Notes under the pieces: model-generated
Told to the model about the DNA's origin: nothing
The model's input: only the letters and a program-made list of their open reading frames with translations
Databases searched by the model: none
Part shown: in pieces, positions 13,289 to 21,499 of the stretch
Layout of the letters: each line of letters starts with the position of its first letter
Position numbering within the stretch: position 1 is the stretch's first letter
Program-made: the position numbers and the translations under genes
Assembly (NCBI GenBank): GCA_934631025.1
Contig: CAKTXR010000048.1
Coordinates: forward strand, 1-23,003
DNA from: an uncultured Clostridia bacterium
GTDB taxonomy: Bacteria > Bacillota > Clostridia > Christensenellales > Aristaeellaceae
DNA length: 23,003 nucleotides
Direction: 5' to 3'

Positions 13289-15279
13289 CGGTGAATCTGG
13301 ACGAGATGCGCGCTCTGGTCGACCGGCTCAACGAGACGGCGTATCAGTATTATGTGCTGGACAATCCCACGATTTCGGACGGCGAATGGGACAAGATGTA
13401 CGATGCGCTCGTTCAGATGGAGCGCGAGACCGGCGTGACGCTGCCCGATTCGCCGACGCACCGCGTGGGCGGCGAGCCGCTGAGCACGTTCGATCAGCAC
13501 CGGCACATCGCGCGGCTGTGGAGCATGGACAAGGCGCAGTCGATCGAAGCCGTGCGCGCATGGGCGGCGCGGGCGGAGAAGCTGCGTCAGGAGGCCAACG
13601 AGGCCGGCGCGGAGCTGCCGCCGCTCAGGTTCGTCGTGGAGCACAAATTCGACGGGCTGACCATCAACCTGACCTATGAAAACGGCCTGCTCGTTCAGGC
13701 GGCCACGCGCGGCAACGGCGAGGTGGGGGAGGTCATCCTCGAGCAGGTCAGAACGATCCGCTCGATCCCCATGACCGTGCCCTACAAGGGCCGCATGGAG
13801 GTTCACGGCGAGTGCTATATGCGCTTGAGCGCGCTCGAGGCTTACAACAAAACTGCCGCCGAGCCGCTCAAGAACCCGCGCAACGCCGCGGCCGGCGCGC
13901 TGCGCAATCTCGATCCGAAGGTCACGGCCTCCCGAAAGCTGTCGGCCAGCATGTACGGCGTGGACTATATCGAAGGGCGCGAATTTACGGATCACCGCGA
14001 AATGCTGGACTTTTTGCGCGAAAACCGCTTTCCCGTGTCCGAATGCGAGCTGTGGGCGGACGATATCGAGGGCGTGATCGCGGCGATTCGGCAGATCGAA
14101 GAGACGCGCGGCGATCTCGATTACATGATCGACGGCGCTGTGGTCGATATCTGCGATTATAAAACGCGGCGCGCGCTGGGCTATACCGACAAGTTCCCGC
14201 GCTGGGCGGTGGCCTACAAGTTCGAAGCGGAGGAGGTCACGACTTACCTGCGCGACGTGACATGGGAGATCGGCCGCACGGGCAAGCTCACGCCGCTGGC
14301 GCATCTCGATCCCGTCGAGCTGGCCGGCGCGACCATCCGCCGCGCGACGCTCAACAACTGGGGCGACATCGAGAGAAAACGCGTGCGCATCGGCGCGAAG
14401 GTGTGGATTCGCCGCTCGAACGAGGTCATTCCCGAGATCATGGGCCGCGTGGATGAGTTTGAAGAAGATGAGCGCGACGTTGAAAAGCCGGCGCAGTGTC
14501 CCGCCTGCGGGGCAAAGCTGATCGAGAAGGGCGCGCATTTGTACTGTCCCAACCGCGACGGCTGCGAGCCGCAGATCGTCATGCGGCTGAGCCATTACGC
14601 CGGACGCGAGGCCATGGACATCGATACCTTCAGCGAAAAGACCGCCGCGCAGCTCTATCGGGCGCTGGGCGTGGCCGAGCCGAGCAGTCTGTACGACCTT
14701 ACGCAAGAGCAGCTTGCTGCGCTCGATCGCTTCGGCGATACCAAGGCGCGCAATCTGATCGCCGCCATTGACAAGAGCCGCGACTGCGAGCTGGATCGCT
14801 TCATATTCGCGCTGGGCATTCCGAACGTCGGGCGCAAGACGGCGCGCGATCTGGCGAATGCCTTCGGCAGCATCGGCGCGCTGAGAAACGCCAAAGCGGA
14901 GGAACTGATCGCGCTGGACGACGTGGGCGACATTGTGGCGGGCAGCGTGATCGACTTTTTCGCCGACGGGGACAACGCGCAGGAGCTGGACAGGCTCCTC
15001 CAGCGCGTTGCGCCGCGGGAACGGCAGAAGGCGGCGGGCGGCGCGTTCGACGGGCTGAGCGTCGTCGTGACCGGTACGCTGCAAACGCTCTCCCGCACCG
15101 AAGCGGAGGAGCTGATCGCCTCGCTGGGCGGCAAGCCCGCCTCGAGCGTCTCGAAAAAGACGGCGTTCGTCGTGGCGGGCGAAAAGGCCGGCTCGAAGCT
15201 CGCGAAGGCCGAAAGTCTGGGCATTCGCGTGGTCAACGAAACGGAATTCCTGAAAATGGCGGGAAAAATCACAAATTGA
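13285..15279 (+). CDS. ligA: NAD-dependent DNA ligase LigA
   Basis: A 664-residue essential replicative ligase that seals nicks using NAD. The order is complete: Ia domain for NAD binding (YYVLDNPTISDGEWDKM), adenylation domain with nucleophile K121 in EHKFDGL, an OB fold after WAVAYKF, a four-Cys zinc finger beginning CPAC (C405, C408) and continuing LYCPNRDGC, helix-hairpin-helix repeats (FGDTKARNLIAAID, IPNVGRKTARDLANAFGS, LDDVGDIVAGSV), and a C-terminal BRCT domain from about residue 586 (LSVVVTGTLQTLSRTEAEEL). The ATG overlaps the pcrA stop (ATGA); a GTG two codons downstream is possible but less likely. pcrA-ligA adjacency is typical of Firmicutes. No terminator is seen before the next gene. 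Confidence 0.97.
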   Translation: MTVNLDEMRALVDRLNETAYQYYVLDNPTISDGEWDKMYDALVQMERETGVTLPDSPTHRVGGEPLSTFDQHRHIARLWSMDKAQSIEAVRAWAARAEKLRQEANEAGAELPPLRFVVEHKFDGLTINLTYENGLLVQAATRGNGEVGEVILEQVRTIRSIPMTVPYKGRMEVHGECYMRLSALEAYNKTAAEPLKNPRNAAAGALRNLDPKVTASRKLSASMYGVDYIEGREFTDHREMLDFLRENRFPVSECELWADDIEGVIAAIRQIEETRGDLDYMIDGAVVDICDYKTRRALGYTDKFPRWAVAYKFEAEEVTTYLRDVTWEIGRTGKLTPLAHLDPVELAGATIRRATLNNWGDIERKRVRIGAKVWIRRSNEVIPEIMGRVDEFEEDERDVEKPAQCPACGAKLIEKGAHLYCPNRDGCEPQIVMRLSHYAGREAMDIDTFSEKTAAQLYRALGVAEPSSLYDLTQEQLAALDRFGDTKARNLIAAIDKSRDCELDRFIFALGIPNVGRKTARDLANAFGSIGALRNAKAEELIALDDVGDIVAGSVIDFFADGDNAQELDRLLQRVAPRERQKAAGGAFDGLSVVVTGTLQTLSRTEAEELIASLGGKPASSVSKKTAFVVAGEKAGSKLAKAESLGIRVVNETEFLKMAGKITN

Positions 15280-15322
15280 CGCAAAATTAAAGTGATCAAA
15301 CGGTGTTTATGCCGCTCTCTTG

Positions 15323-15331
15323 TGATATAAT
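15323..15331 (+). promoter_or_regulatory. Extended -10 promoter ahead of the yicC-fmt operon
   Basis: TGATATAAT, a perfect TATAAT with the TG extension, about 40 bases before the yicC ATG in the 92-base gap after ligA. The -35 position is weak (GTGTTT or TGTTTA), which the extended -10 can offset. The leader ends in GGAGGAATGAACC before the ATG. Confidence 0.6.
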
Positions 15332-15371
15332 TACATGATCCATAGATTGGATCGATATGGAGGAATGAACC

Positions 15372-16247
15372 ATGCACAGCATGACAGGCTATGGCCGCAT
15401 GAGCGTGGAGAGAGACGGCCGCCAGCTGACCGTCGAGCTGAAGTCGGTCAATCACCGGTTTCTGGATCTGTCGTTCCGTATGCCGCGCTCCTTCAACTTT
15501 CTGGAGGATTCGGCGCGGAAGCTGATCGGCGAATATCTCTCGCGCGGCCATGTCGATTTGTTTGCAACCTATCGCAACACGCGCGAGGATTCCCGCCGCG
15601 TCGAGGTCGATCAGGCGCTGCTCGCCGCCTACATGACGGCGCTCGACGACATTGCCGAGACGACCGGCCTTGAGGACGACCGCACGCTGTCGCTGGCCAC
15701 GCGCCTGCCCGACGTGCTCACCGTGGCCGAAGCCGACGAGGATCAGGATGCGCTGCGCGCTCTGATGCGCGAGGCACTCACCGGTGCGCTTGAGCAGATG
15801 CAGGCGATGCGCGAAAAGGAAGGCGAAGCGCTGAAGAGCGACATTTCCTCGCGCATCGACACGCTGGAAAAGATGACCGGAGAAATTGAAACGCGCTATC
15901 CCGAGACCGTGGCCGAATATCAGCAGAAGCTCAAGGCGCGCGTCGAGGAGCTGCTGGGCGGTGCGGCGATGGACGAGCAGCGGCTCATGCAGGAGGTGGC
16001 CGTTATGGCCGACCGCAGCGCCATCGCCGAGGAAACGGTGCGCCTGCACAGCCATTTCGCGCAGGTGCGCGGCTTCATGGAGGCCAGCGAGCCGGTCGGG
16101 CGCAAGCTCGATTTCATCGTGCAGGAGCTGAACCGAGAGGTCAATACGATCTCGTCCAAATCGCAGGATGTGCCGATCACGCGGCTGGTCGTCGAGGCCA
16201 AGGCGGAGATCGAAAAGATCCGCGAGCAGGTTCAGAACGTGGAGTAA
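15372..16247 (+). CDS. yicC: YicC/YloC family endoribonuclease
   Basis: A 291-residue protein of the YicC/YloC family, a stress-related endoribonuclease in E. coli and B. subtilis. The N-terminal signature HSMTGYGRMSVERDGRQ and LKSVNHRFLDLSFRMP (about 24-39) is conserved. So is the C-terminal DUF1732 half: EVAVMADRSAIAEETVRLHSH, then RKLDFIVQELNREVNTISSKS and a final VVEAKAEIEKIREQVQNVE. GGAGG lies upstream of the ATG. Length matches the family. It heads the core operon, directly before remA and gmk, as yloC does in B. subtilis. Confidence 0.95.
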   Translation: MHSMTGYGRMSVERDGRQLTVELKSVNHRFLDLSFRMPRSFNFLEDSARKLIGEYLSRGHVDLFATYRNTREDSRRVEVDQALLAAYMTALDDIAETTGLEDDRTLSLATRLPDVLTVAEADEDQDALRALMREALTGALEQMQAMREKEGEALKSDISSRIDTLEKMTGEIETRYPETVAEYQQKLKARVEELLGGAAMDEQRLMQEVAVMADRSAIAEETVRLHSHFAQVRGFMEASEPVGRKLDFIVQELNREVNTISSKSQDVPITRLVVEAKAEIEKIREQVQNVE

Positions 16248-16289
16248 AGCAGAAAAAGCTAAAACGCGATTGGGAAGGGAGTGGCGTTC

Positions 16290-16562
16290 GTGCCGCTGAA
16301 GCTCATCAACATCGGATTTGGCAACATCGTTTCGGCCAACCGCGTGGTGGCCATTGTCGGGCCGGATGCCGCGCCGGTGAAGCGCATGATTCAGGACGCG
16401 CGCGAACGGGGTCTGCTCATCGACGCGACCTGCGGACGGCGTACGCGCGCCGTGCTGGTCGTCGACAGCGAGCATCTCGTGCTCTCAGCGGTGCAGCCGG
16501 AGACGATCGCGCATCGTCTGGAAGCGCGCGAGTCCCTTACGGATGAAGAAGAGGAGGCATAA
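16290..16562 (+). CDS. remA: RemA-family regulator (DUF370), GTG start
   Basis: A 90-residue protein of the RemA/DUF370 family, a ring-forming DNA-binding regulator that activates matrix genes in B. subtilis. The body is highly conserved: LINIGFGNIVSANRVVAIVGP, APVKRMIQDARERGLLIDAT, CGRRTRAVLVVDSEHLVLSAVQPETIAHRL. I choose the GTG at 16290, giving MPLKLINIGF. AAGGGAG (16275-16281) lies 8 bases upstream and the B. subtilis protein starts at the same point (MTIKFINIGF). A GTG at 16281 would overlap the ribosome binding site. An acidic tail (TDEEEEA) follows. It lies between yicC and gmk as in Bacillus. Whether it controls matrix genes in this organism cannot be said. Confidence 0.93.
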   Translation: MPLKLINIGFGNIVSANRVVAIVGPDAAPVKRMIQDARERGLLIDATCGRRTRAVLVVDSEHLVLSAVQPETIAHRLEARESLTDEEEEA

Positions 16563-16569
16563 TCCCGCC

Positions 16570-17205
16570 ATGCAGAAAAAATTGACGTTCGTCATTTCCG
16601 GCCCGTCGGGCGTGGGCAAGGGCACGATTTGCAAGCGGCTCGCCGAGGAAGTGGACGGCATCGCGCTGTCCGTGTCCTGCACGACGCGTCGTCCGCGCCC
16701 GCTCCAGGACGGCGGCATGGAAGTCAACGGCGTTCACTATCATTTTATCACGCACGAGACGTTCGGCCGGATGATCGAAGAGGGCGACTTTTACGAATAC
16801 GCGCACGTTCACGACGATTTTTACGGCACGTCCCGCAGCTTTGTGGGCAAGCAGAAGGACGCTGGCAACGACGTCATTCTGGAAATCGATATGCAGGGCG
16901 CATTACAGGTCAAGGCGGCCGACCCCGAGGCCGTGCTGATTTATATCCTGCCGCCGAGCTATGAAGAGCTTGAAAAGCGCCTGATCGGGCGCGGCTCCGA
17001 AACGCCGGAAAAGGCGAAAAAGCGCCTGCACGACGCGGCCGCTCAGCTGGGCTATGCCTACGCCTATGATTATGTGCTCGTCAACGACGATTTGGATCAG
17101 GCTGTGCGCGCGGTTGAAAACATCATCAATGTCTCCCGCCTGCGCACGGCGGAAATGAAGAACGTCATCGATCAGATCAGACAGTCTTTTAAGGAGGTTC
17201 TTTAA
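16570..17205 (+). CDS. gmk: Guanylate kinase
   Basis: A 211-residue cytosolic kinase converting GMP and ATP to GDP and ADP. P-loop GPSGVGKGT (11-19), GMP-binding SVSCTTRRPRP with VNGVHYHFIT and EEGDFYEYA, YGTSRSFV, the core ILEIDMQGALQVK, and the lid ending RGSETPEKAKKRL. The ATG at 16570 is chosen because AGGAGG lies 12 bases upstream, within the end of remA. An ATG at 16543 would add nine residues (MKKRRHNPA) and lacks a good ribosome binding site. The short gap after remA and the single base before rpoZ show a tight operon. Confidence 0.96.
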   Translation: MQKKLTFVISGPSGVGKGTICKRLAEEVDGIALSVSCTTRRPRPLQDGGMEVNGVHYHFITHETFGRMIEEGDFYEYAHVHDDFYGTSRSFVGKQKDAGNDVILEIDMQGALQVKAADPEAVLIYILPPSYEELEKRLIGRGSETPEKAKKRLHDAAAQLGYAYAYDYVLVNDDLDQAVRAVENIINVSRLRTAEMKNVIDQIRQSFKEVL

Positions 17206-17206
17206 T

Positions 17207-17470
17207 ATGGCCATGATTAATCCGCCCATCGGCGAACTGCTCGACAAGGTTGACTGCCGCTATACGCTGGCGGTCGAGGCGGCCAAGCGCGCCCGCCAGC
17301 TCATCGGCGGCGCTCAGCCCCTGATCACGCCCAAGGACACCAAGCCGCTGGTGATCGCCATCGAGGAGATCAACCGCGGGCTGATTACCTACACCCGCGA
17401 CGCGAACAAGAGCGCAGCGGAGGAGACGCTGGAGTTTGAAACCAAGCCGGAAGAGAACGATCATCTGTAA
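17207..17470 (+). CDS. rpoZ: DNA-directed RNA polymerase omega subunit
   Basis: An 87-residue omega subunit, which helps assemble the RNA polymerase beta-prime subunit. Key elements are MINPPIGELLDKVDCRYTL at the N-terminus, the conserved AAKRARQL helix (about 25-32) and KPLVIAIEEINRGLITY. An acidic tail (TLEFETKPEENDHL) follows. AAGGAGG lies in the last codons of gmk and the ATG is one base after the gmk stop, so translation is probably coupled. The gmk-rpoZ-coaBC order is widespread in bacteria. Confidence 0.94.
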   Translation: MAMINPPIGELLDKVDCRYTLAVEAAKRARQLIGGAQPLITPKDTKPLVIAIEEINRGLITYTRDANKSAAEETLEFETKPEENDHL

Positions 17471-17493
17471 TCGATGAGAAGGGAGCGATGGGC

Positions 17494-18684
17494 ATGCTTG
17501 AGGGAAAATGCGTCGTGCTGGGCGTGACGGGCGGCATCGCGGCCTACAAGGCCTGCGAGATCGTCAGTCGGCTCAAAAAGCTGCACGCCGATGTGCGCGT
17601 TGTTTTGACCGAGCATGCCTGTCGCTTCGTTCAGCCGCTGACGTTTGAGACGCTCTCCGGCAATCAGGTCGCGGTGAGCGCGTTTGAGCACAGCTTTGAA
17701 ATTGAGCATATCTCGCTGGCCAAAGCGGCCGATCTGCTGCTGATTGCCCCCGCGACGGCCAACATCATCGGCAAGATGGCGCATGGCATCGCGGACGATC
17801 TGCTCTCTACGACGGCCATGGCGGTCACCTGCCCGATACTCATTGCGCCGGCGATGAACTGCGCCATGTATAAGAGCGCGGCGCTTCAGGAAAACCTTCA
17901 GACGCTCAAGCGGCGCGGCGTGCTGACCGTCGGTCCGGAAAGCGGTCATCTGGCCTGCGGTGACGAGGACATAGGCCGCATGAGCGAACCGGAGACGATC
18001 GTCGTGCGCGTCTGTGAGATGCTGCGCGGGCAGGACGATCTGGCCGGGAAGCATGTGCTGGTGACTGCCGGCCCCACGCGGGAAATGGTCGATCCGGTGC
18101 GCTTTTTGTCGAACCGATCGAGCGGCAAGATGGGCTACGCCATCGCCGAGGCCGCCGCACGGCGCGGCGCACGCGTGACGCTGGTGTCCGGCCCCGTGGC
18201 GCTGGAAAGGCCGCAGGGCGTGGAGACGGTGCTCATTACCTCGACGCTTGATCTCTATCGCGAGGTGACCGAGCGCGCGAAGGCTGCCGATCTGGTCATA
18301 CAGGCTGCCGCGCCCGCCGATTTTCGGCCGCTTGAAACAGCGCGGCACAAGATCAAGAAAACCGGCGAGGGCATGACGCTTCAGCTCACACCCAATCCGG
18401 ACGTCGCGGCGCAGCTGGGGTGCGACAAGCACGACGGGCAGGTGCTCGTGGCCTTTGCCGCGGAGACCGACGACCTGATTGCCAACGCGCGCAAAAAGCT
18501 CGACAAAAAGAACGCCGATATGGTCGTGGCCAACGACGTGACGCAGCCGGGCGTGGGGTTTGCGGGCGATACCAACCGCGTGACGCTGGTGACGCGCTCG
18601 GACGCGTGCGAACTGCCGCTGATGAGCAAGCGCGACGTGGCCGACGCGATCCTCGACCGCGCGCTGGAGCTGATGCGGCCATGA
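17494..18684 (+). CDS. coaBC: Bifunctional phosphopantothenoylcysteine decarboxylase / phosphopantothenate-cysteine ligase
   Basis: A 396-residue fusion enzyme for two steps of coenzyme A synthesis. The N-terminal CoaC flavoprotein shows GVTGGIAAYKA, catalytic H72 in EHISLAKAADLLLIAPATAN, N122 in APAMNCAMY and the active cysteine C155 in GHLACGDEDIGRM. The C-terminal CoaB ligase begins near KHVLVTAGPTREMVDPVR and continues with FLSNRSSGKMG, VIQAAAPADFRP, KIKKTGEGMTLQLTPNPDV and MVVANDV. The ATG at 17494 is used because AAGGGAG (17479-17485) lies 8 bases upstream; an ATG two codons earlier at 17488 would be too close to it. The stop overlaps the priA start (ATGA). Confidence 0.96.
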   Translation: MLEGKCVVLGVTGGIAAYKACEIVSRLKKLHADVRVVLTEHACRFVQPLTFETLSGNQVAVSAFEHSFEIEHISLAKAADLLLIAPATANIIGKMAHGIADDLLSTTAMAVTCPILIAPAMNCAMYKSAALQENLQTLKRRGVLTVGPESGHLACGDEDIGRMSEPETIVVRVCEMLRGQDDLAGKHVLVTAGPTREMVDPVRFLSNRSSGKMGYAIAEAAARRGARVTLVSGPVALERPQGVETVLITSTLDLYREVTERAKAADLVIQAAAPADFRPLETARHKIKKTGEGMTLQLTPNPDVAAQLGCDKHDGQVLVAFAAETDDLIANARKKLDKKNADMVVANDVTQPGVGFAGDTNRVTLVTRSDACELPLMSKRDVADAILDRALELMRP

Positions 18685-20918
18685 AGTACGCCGAGGTGAT
18701 CGTCGATCTGTCCAGCGAGCAGGTGGACAGGCTGTTTACCTACAAGATTCCGGAGGGGCTGATGCTCGTGCCGGGGCAGCGCGTCGAGGTGCCGTTTCGG
18801 CGGCAGTCGATCGAGGGCTTTGTCATAGAATTGAGCGATGAAACCGAGCTGGATGAGAAAATCATCCGCCCGGTTATTCGTGTCCTTGAAGATTATCCGG
18901 TGATCCTGCCCGAGATGATCGAGCTGGCGCAGTGGATGCGCAAAAAGTATCATTGCAATCTGGTCGACGGCCTGCGGCAGATGATTCCCGCCCAGATGCG
19001 CGGCGGCAAGGTGCGCGAAAAGACCGTCGACGTGGCGCGGCTCCTCATCTCGAAGGACGAAGCCGAGGCGCTCGTCGCGAAAAACGCGCGCGCGCCCAAG
19101 CGGCAGGAGGTCATTCGCGCGCTGATGGACGGCCCCAAGCCCATGCCGTTCCTCAATGCCATCGCTCCGGGCGCGGCGGGCAAGCTGGCGGCGCTGGGCG
19201 TGGTGGAAATCGTCACAGACCAGGTGCGGCGCACGCCCTATGCGGCGCTCTCCGGCGAAAGGGAGCCTGATCCCGAGCTGATGCCGGCACAGCAGGCGGC
19301 GGTTCGCCAGCTGGAGGACGCACTGTCCTCGGGCGGCGGGCGGTTCCTTCTGCACGGCGTGACCGGCAGCGGCAAGACGGAGGTTTACATTCGCGCGGTG
19401 CGCAAGGCGCTCTCGGACGGGCGCGGCGCGATCATACTCGTTCCGGAGATCTCGCTCACGCCGCAGATGGTGGACTGGTTCCGCCGGCGCTTCGGCGCGG
19501 ACGCGGCGGTGCTTCATTCGCGGCTGTCGGCGGGCGAGCGCTTCGACGAGTGGAAGCGCATCCGCTCGGGCGAGGCGCGCGTGGTCATCGGGGCGCGCTC
19601 TGCGGTGTTCGCGCCGCTGGAGAACCCTGGAATCATCATCGTGGATGAGGAGCACGAGTCGAGCTACATTTCGGACAGCCGTCCGCGTTATGACGCGCGT
19701 GAGGTGGCGCGCTGGCGGTGCGATTATCATCACGGCGTGCTGCTGCTGGGCAGCGCGACCCCCTCGATTGCGACCTACATGAAGGCCATGCCGGGCGTGC
19801 GTCCGACCAATCGGCTCACGCTGATCGAGATGACGCAGCGCGTCAAGGGGCGCAAGCTGCCTGAAGTCGAGATCGTCGATATGCGCGAGGAGCTGGTGAA
19901 GGGCAACCGCACGATATTCAGCGCGGCGCTGATTGCGGCGCTGGGCGAGTGTCTGGAGTCGGGGCATCAGGCGATTCTGTTCATCAACCGGCGCGGCTAT
20001 TCGACGTTCGTGTCCTGCCGCGCGTGCGGACATGTCGAAAAGTGCAATCAGTGCGACGTGTCGATGACCTATCATCAGTCGGACGGTATGCTGCACTGCC
20101 ACTATTGCGGCGATGTGCGCGTGCCGCCGCATGTGTGTCCCGAGTGCGGCAGCAAGTTCATCAAATATTTCGGCACGGGCACGCAGAAGGTCGAGGAGGA
20201 GGTCAGAAAGCTCTTTCCCAACGTGGCGGTCGCCCGCATGGACGTGGACACGACCACGGCAAAGGACGCGCACGAGAAGATTCTCGGCGATTTCCGCAGC
20301 GGCAAGACGCGCGTGCTGGTCGGCACGCAGATGATCGCCAAGGGGCTGGATTTCCCCAATGTGACGCTGGTGGGCGTGGTCGCGGCTGATCTGAGCCTGC
20401 ACGTGCCCGATTACCGCAGCGTCGAGCGCACGTTCCAGCTGATCACGCAGGTGGCGGGACGCGCCGGGCGCGCCGATGCGCCGGGCAGGGTTATCGTGCA
20501 GACCTATGATCCCGATCACTACGGCATTCAGCTGGCCGCAAAGCAGGACTATCGCGCGTTCTATTTTAAGGAAGAAACCATCCGCCGGCGCGGGCTGTAT
20601 CCGCCCTTTACGGTGCTGGCGCGGCTGCTCGTTTCGTCAAAGCAGCCGGAAACGGCGCAAAAGACGGCGGAGCAGCTCGAAGCGCAGCTCAATCGCCTGC
20701 TGGACGATCATCCCGCATGGCGCGCGGACACGATCCAGATGCGCGCTCTCGAAGCGCCGCTCAATATGCTGCGGGGCGAGGCGCGCTGGCAGGTGTTCAT
20801 CAAGATGTACGCGCGGCCGACTGCCGACGAGGTGATCGCCGAGATGGAGCTGCTGGAGCGGCAGGAAAGCCCCGGCGCGCGCGTCGAGCTGGAGGTCAAT
20901 CCCACGGCGATGTTGTAG
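18681..20918 (+). CDS. priA: Primosomal protein N' (replication restart helicase PriA)
   Basis: A 745-residue superfamily-2 helicase that reloads the replisome at stalled forks. The 3'-DNA-binding N-terminal domain (AEVIVDLSSEQVDRLFTYKIP, VPGQRVEVPFRRQ) precedes the helicase core: Walker A GVTGSGKTEVY (K232), DEEH at 322-325, LLGSATPS, then the eight-Cys zinc region from about residue 445 to 490 (CRACGH, CNQC, LHCHYCG, CPECGS) and motifs TGTQKVEEEV, GTQMIAKGLDFP, TQVAGRAGR. It starts at the ATG inside the coaBC stop; the longer open frame upstream only shadows coaBC. The full length matches PriA. Confidence 0.97.
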   Translation: MKYAEVIVDLSSEQVDRLFTYKIPEGLMLVPGQRVEVPFRRQSIEGFVIELSDETELDEKIIRPVIRVLEDYPVILPEMIELAQWMRKKYHCNLVDGLRQMIPAQMRGGKVREKTVDVARLLISKDEAEALVAKNARAPKRQEVIRALMDGPKPMPFLNAIAPGAAGKLAALGVVEIVTDQVRRTPYAALSGEREPDPELMPAQQAAVRQLEDALSSGGGRFLLHGVTGSGKTEVYIRAVRKALSDGRGAIILVPEISLTPQMVDWFRRRFGADAAVLHSRLSAGERFDEWKRIRSGEARVVIGARSAVFAPLENPGIIIVDEEHESSYISDSRPRYDAREVARWRCDYHHGVLLLGSATPSIATYMKAMPGVRPTNRLTLIEMTQRVKGRKLPEVEIVDMREELVKGNRTIFSAALIAALGECLESGHQAILFINRRGYSTFVSCRACGHVEKCNQCDVSMTYHQSDGMLHCHYCGDVRVPPHVCPECGSKFIKYFGTGTQKVEEEVRKLFPNVAVARMDVDTTTAKDAHEKILGDFRSGKTRVLVGTQMIAKGLDFPNVTLVGVVAADLSLHVPDYRSVERTFQLITQVAGRAGRADAPGRVIVQTYDPDHYGIQLAAKQDYRAFYFKEETIRRRGLYPPFTVLARLLVSSKQPETAQKTAEQLEAQLNRLLDDHPAWRADTIQMRALEAPLNMLRGEARWQVFIKMYARPTADEVIAEMELLERQESPGARVELEVNPTAML

Positions 20919-20940
20919 GGACGCGCTTCCTATTTATATA
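20913..20940 (+). promoter_or_regulatory. Weak internal promoter candidate before def
   Basis: TTGTAG (20913-20918), a 16-base spacer and TATATA (20935-20940), overlapping the end of priA. The 94-base priA-def gap has no terminator hairpin, so def-fmt may mainly be read from upstream. This would be an additional start at best. Confidence 0.25.
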
Positions 20941-21012
20941 TGTCAGAATGACGTAAGGCAGGAATCGGAGGGCAAGGGCGCCGGACGATCCTGACCCGAA
21001 AGGAGATAAAAC

Positions 21013-21498
21013 ATGGCCGTTATGAAAATACTGCGTCTTGGCGACGAGACGCTGCGCAAGAAGTCGCATCCGGTCACGAAAATCGACCGCCGCACGATCG
21101 GACTGCTCAAGGACATGGCCGAGACGATGTACGCCGCCGACGGCTGCGGACTGGCCGCGCCCCAGGTGGGCATACTGCGCCGGATGGTGGTCATCGATGT
21201 GGGCGACGGGCTGATCGAGCTGATCAATCCCGAGATCATCGAAAGCGAAGGCGAGGAAATCGGCGTGGAGGGCTGCCTGAGCGTGCCCGGCCGCCGCGGC
21301 ACCGTCAAGCGCCCCACCAAGGTGGTCGTCCGCGCGCTGGACAAGAAGGGCCGCGAGATCGAGCTGACCGCCGAGGGCTTTCTGGCGCGCGCCGTGTGCC
21401 ACGAGCTGGATCATCTTGACGGCGTCGTCTATGTGGACAAGATGATCGAGGACGTGACCGATCAGTACAACCAGGAGTACAATCAGGAGGAAAACTGA
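21013..21498 (+). CDS. def: Peptide deformylase
   Basis: A 161-residue metalloenzyme removing the formyl group from new N-terminal methionines. The three signature motifs are intact: GCGLAAPQVG (44-53), EGCLSVPG with metal ligand C88, and HELDH with ligands H130 and H134 and catalytic E131. AAAGGAG lies 7 bases before the ATG. The C-terminus is short and repetitive (DQYNQEYNQEEN). It overlaps the ribosome binding site of fmt, which makes the partner reaction; def-fmt pairing is near-universal. Confidence 0.97.
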   Translation: MAVMKILRLGDETLRKKSHPVTKIDRRTIGLLKDMAETMYAADGCGLAAPQVGILRRMVVIDVGDGLIELINPEIIESEGEEIGVEGCLSVPGRRGTVKRPTKVVVRALDKKGREIELTAEGFLARAVCHELDHLDGVVYVDKMIEDVTDQYNQEYNQEEN

Positions 21499-21499
21499 T

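Noticed and set aside
13021..15084. 687-codon open frame on the minus strand opposite ligA
   Set aside because: The plus strand carries a full LigA with all domains. The antisense product is low-complexity, rich in Arg, His, Ala and Val, as expected for a shadow frame in GC-rich DNA.
16281..16289. Alternative GTG start at 16281 for remA
   Set aside because: It overlaps the AAGGGAG ribosome binding site; the GTG at 16290 has correct spacing and matches the known RemA N-terminus.
14655..16475. 606-codon minus-strand frame across the end of ligA, yicC and remA
   Set aside because: It spans three real plus-strand genes and the promoter gap between two of them; composition is that of a shadow frame.
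16543..16569. Upstream ATG at 16543 for gmk
   Set aside because: It lies inside remA without a good ribosome binding site; AGGAGG sits before 16570 and the family starts close to the P-loop.
18381..20519. 712-codon open frame on the minus strand opposite coaBC and priA
   Set aside because: It is the shadow of two well-recognised genes; no family motif, no ribosome binding site and biased Arg/His/Ala composition.
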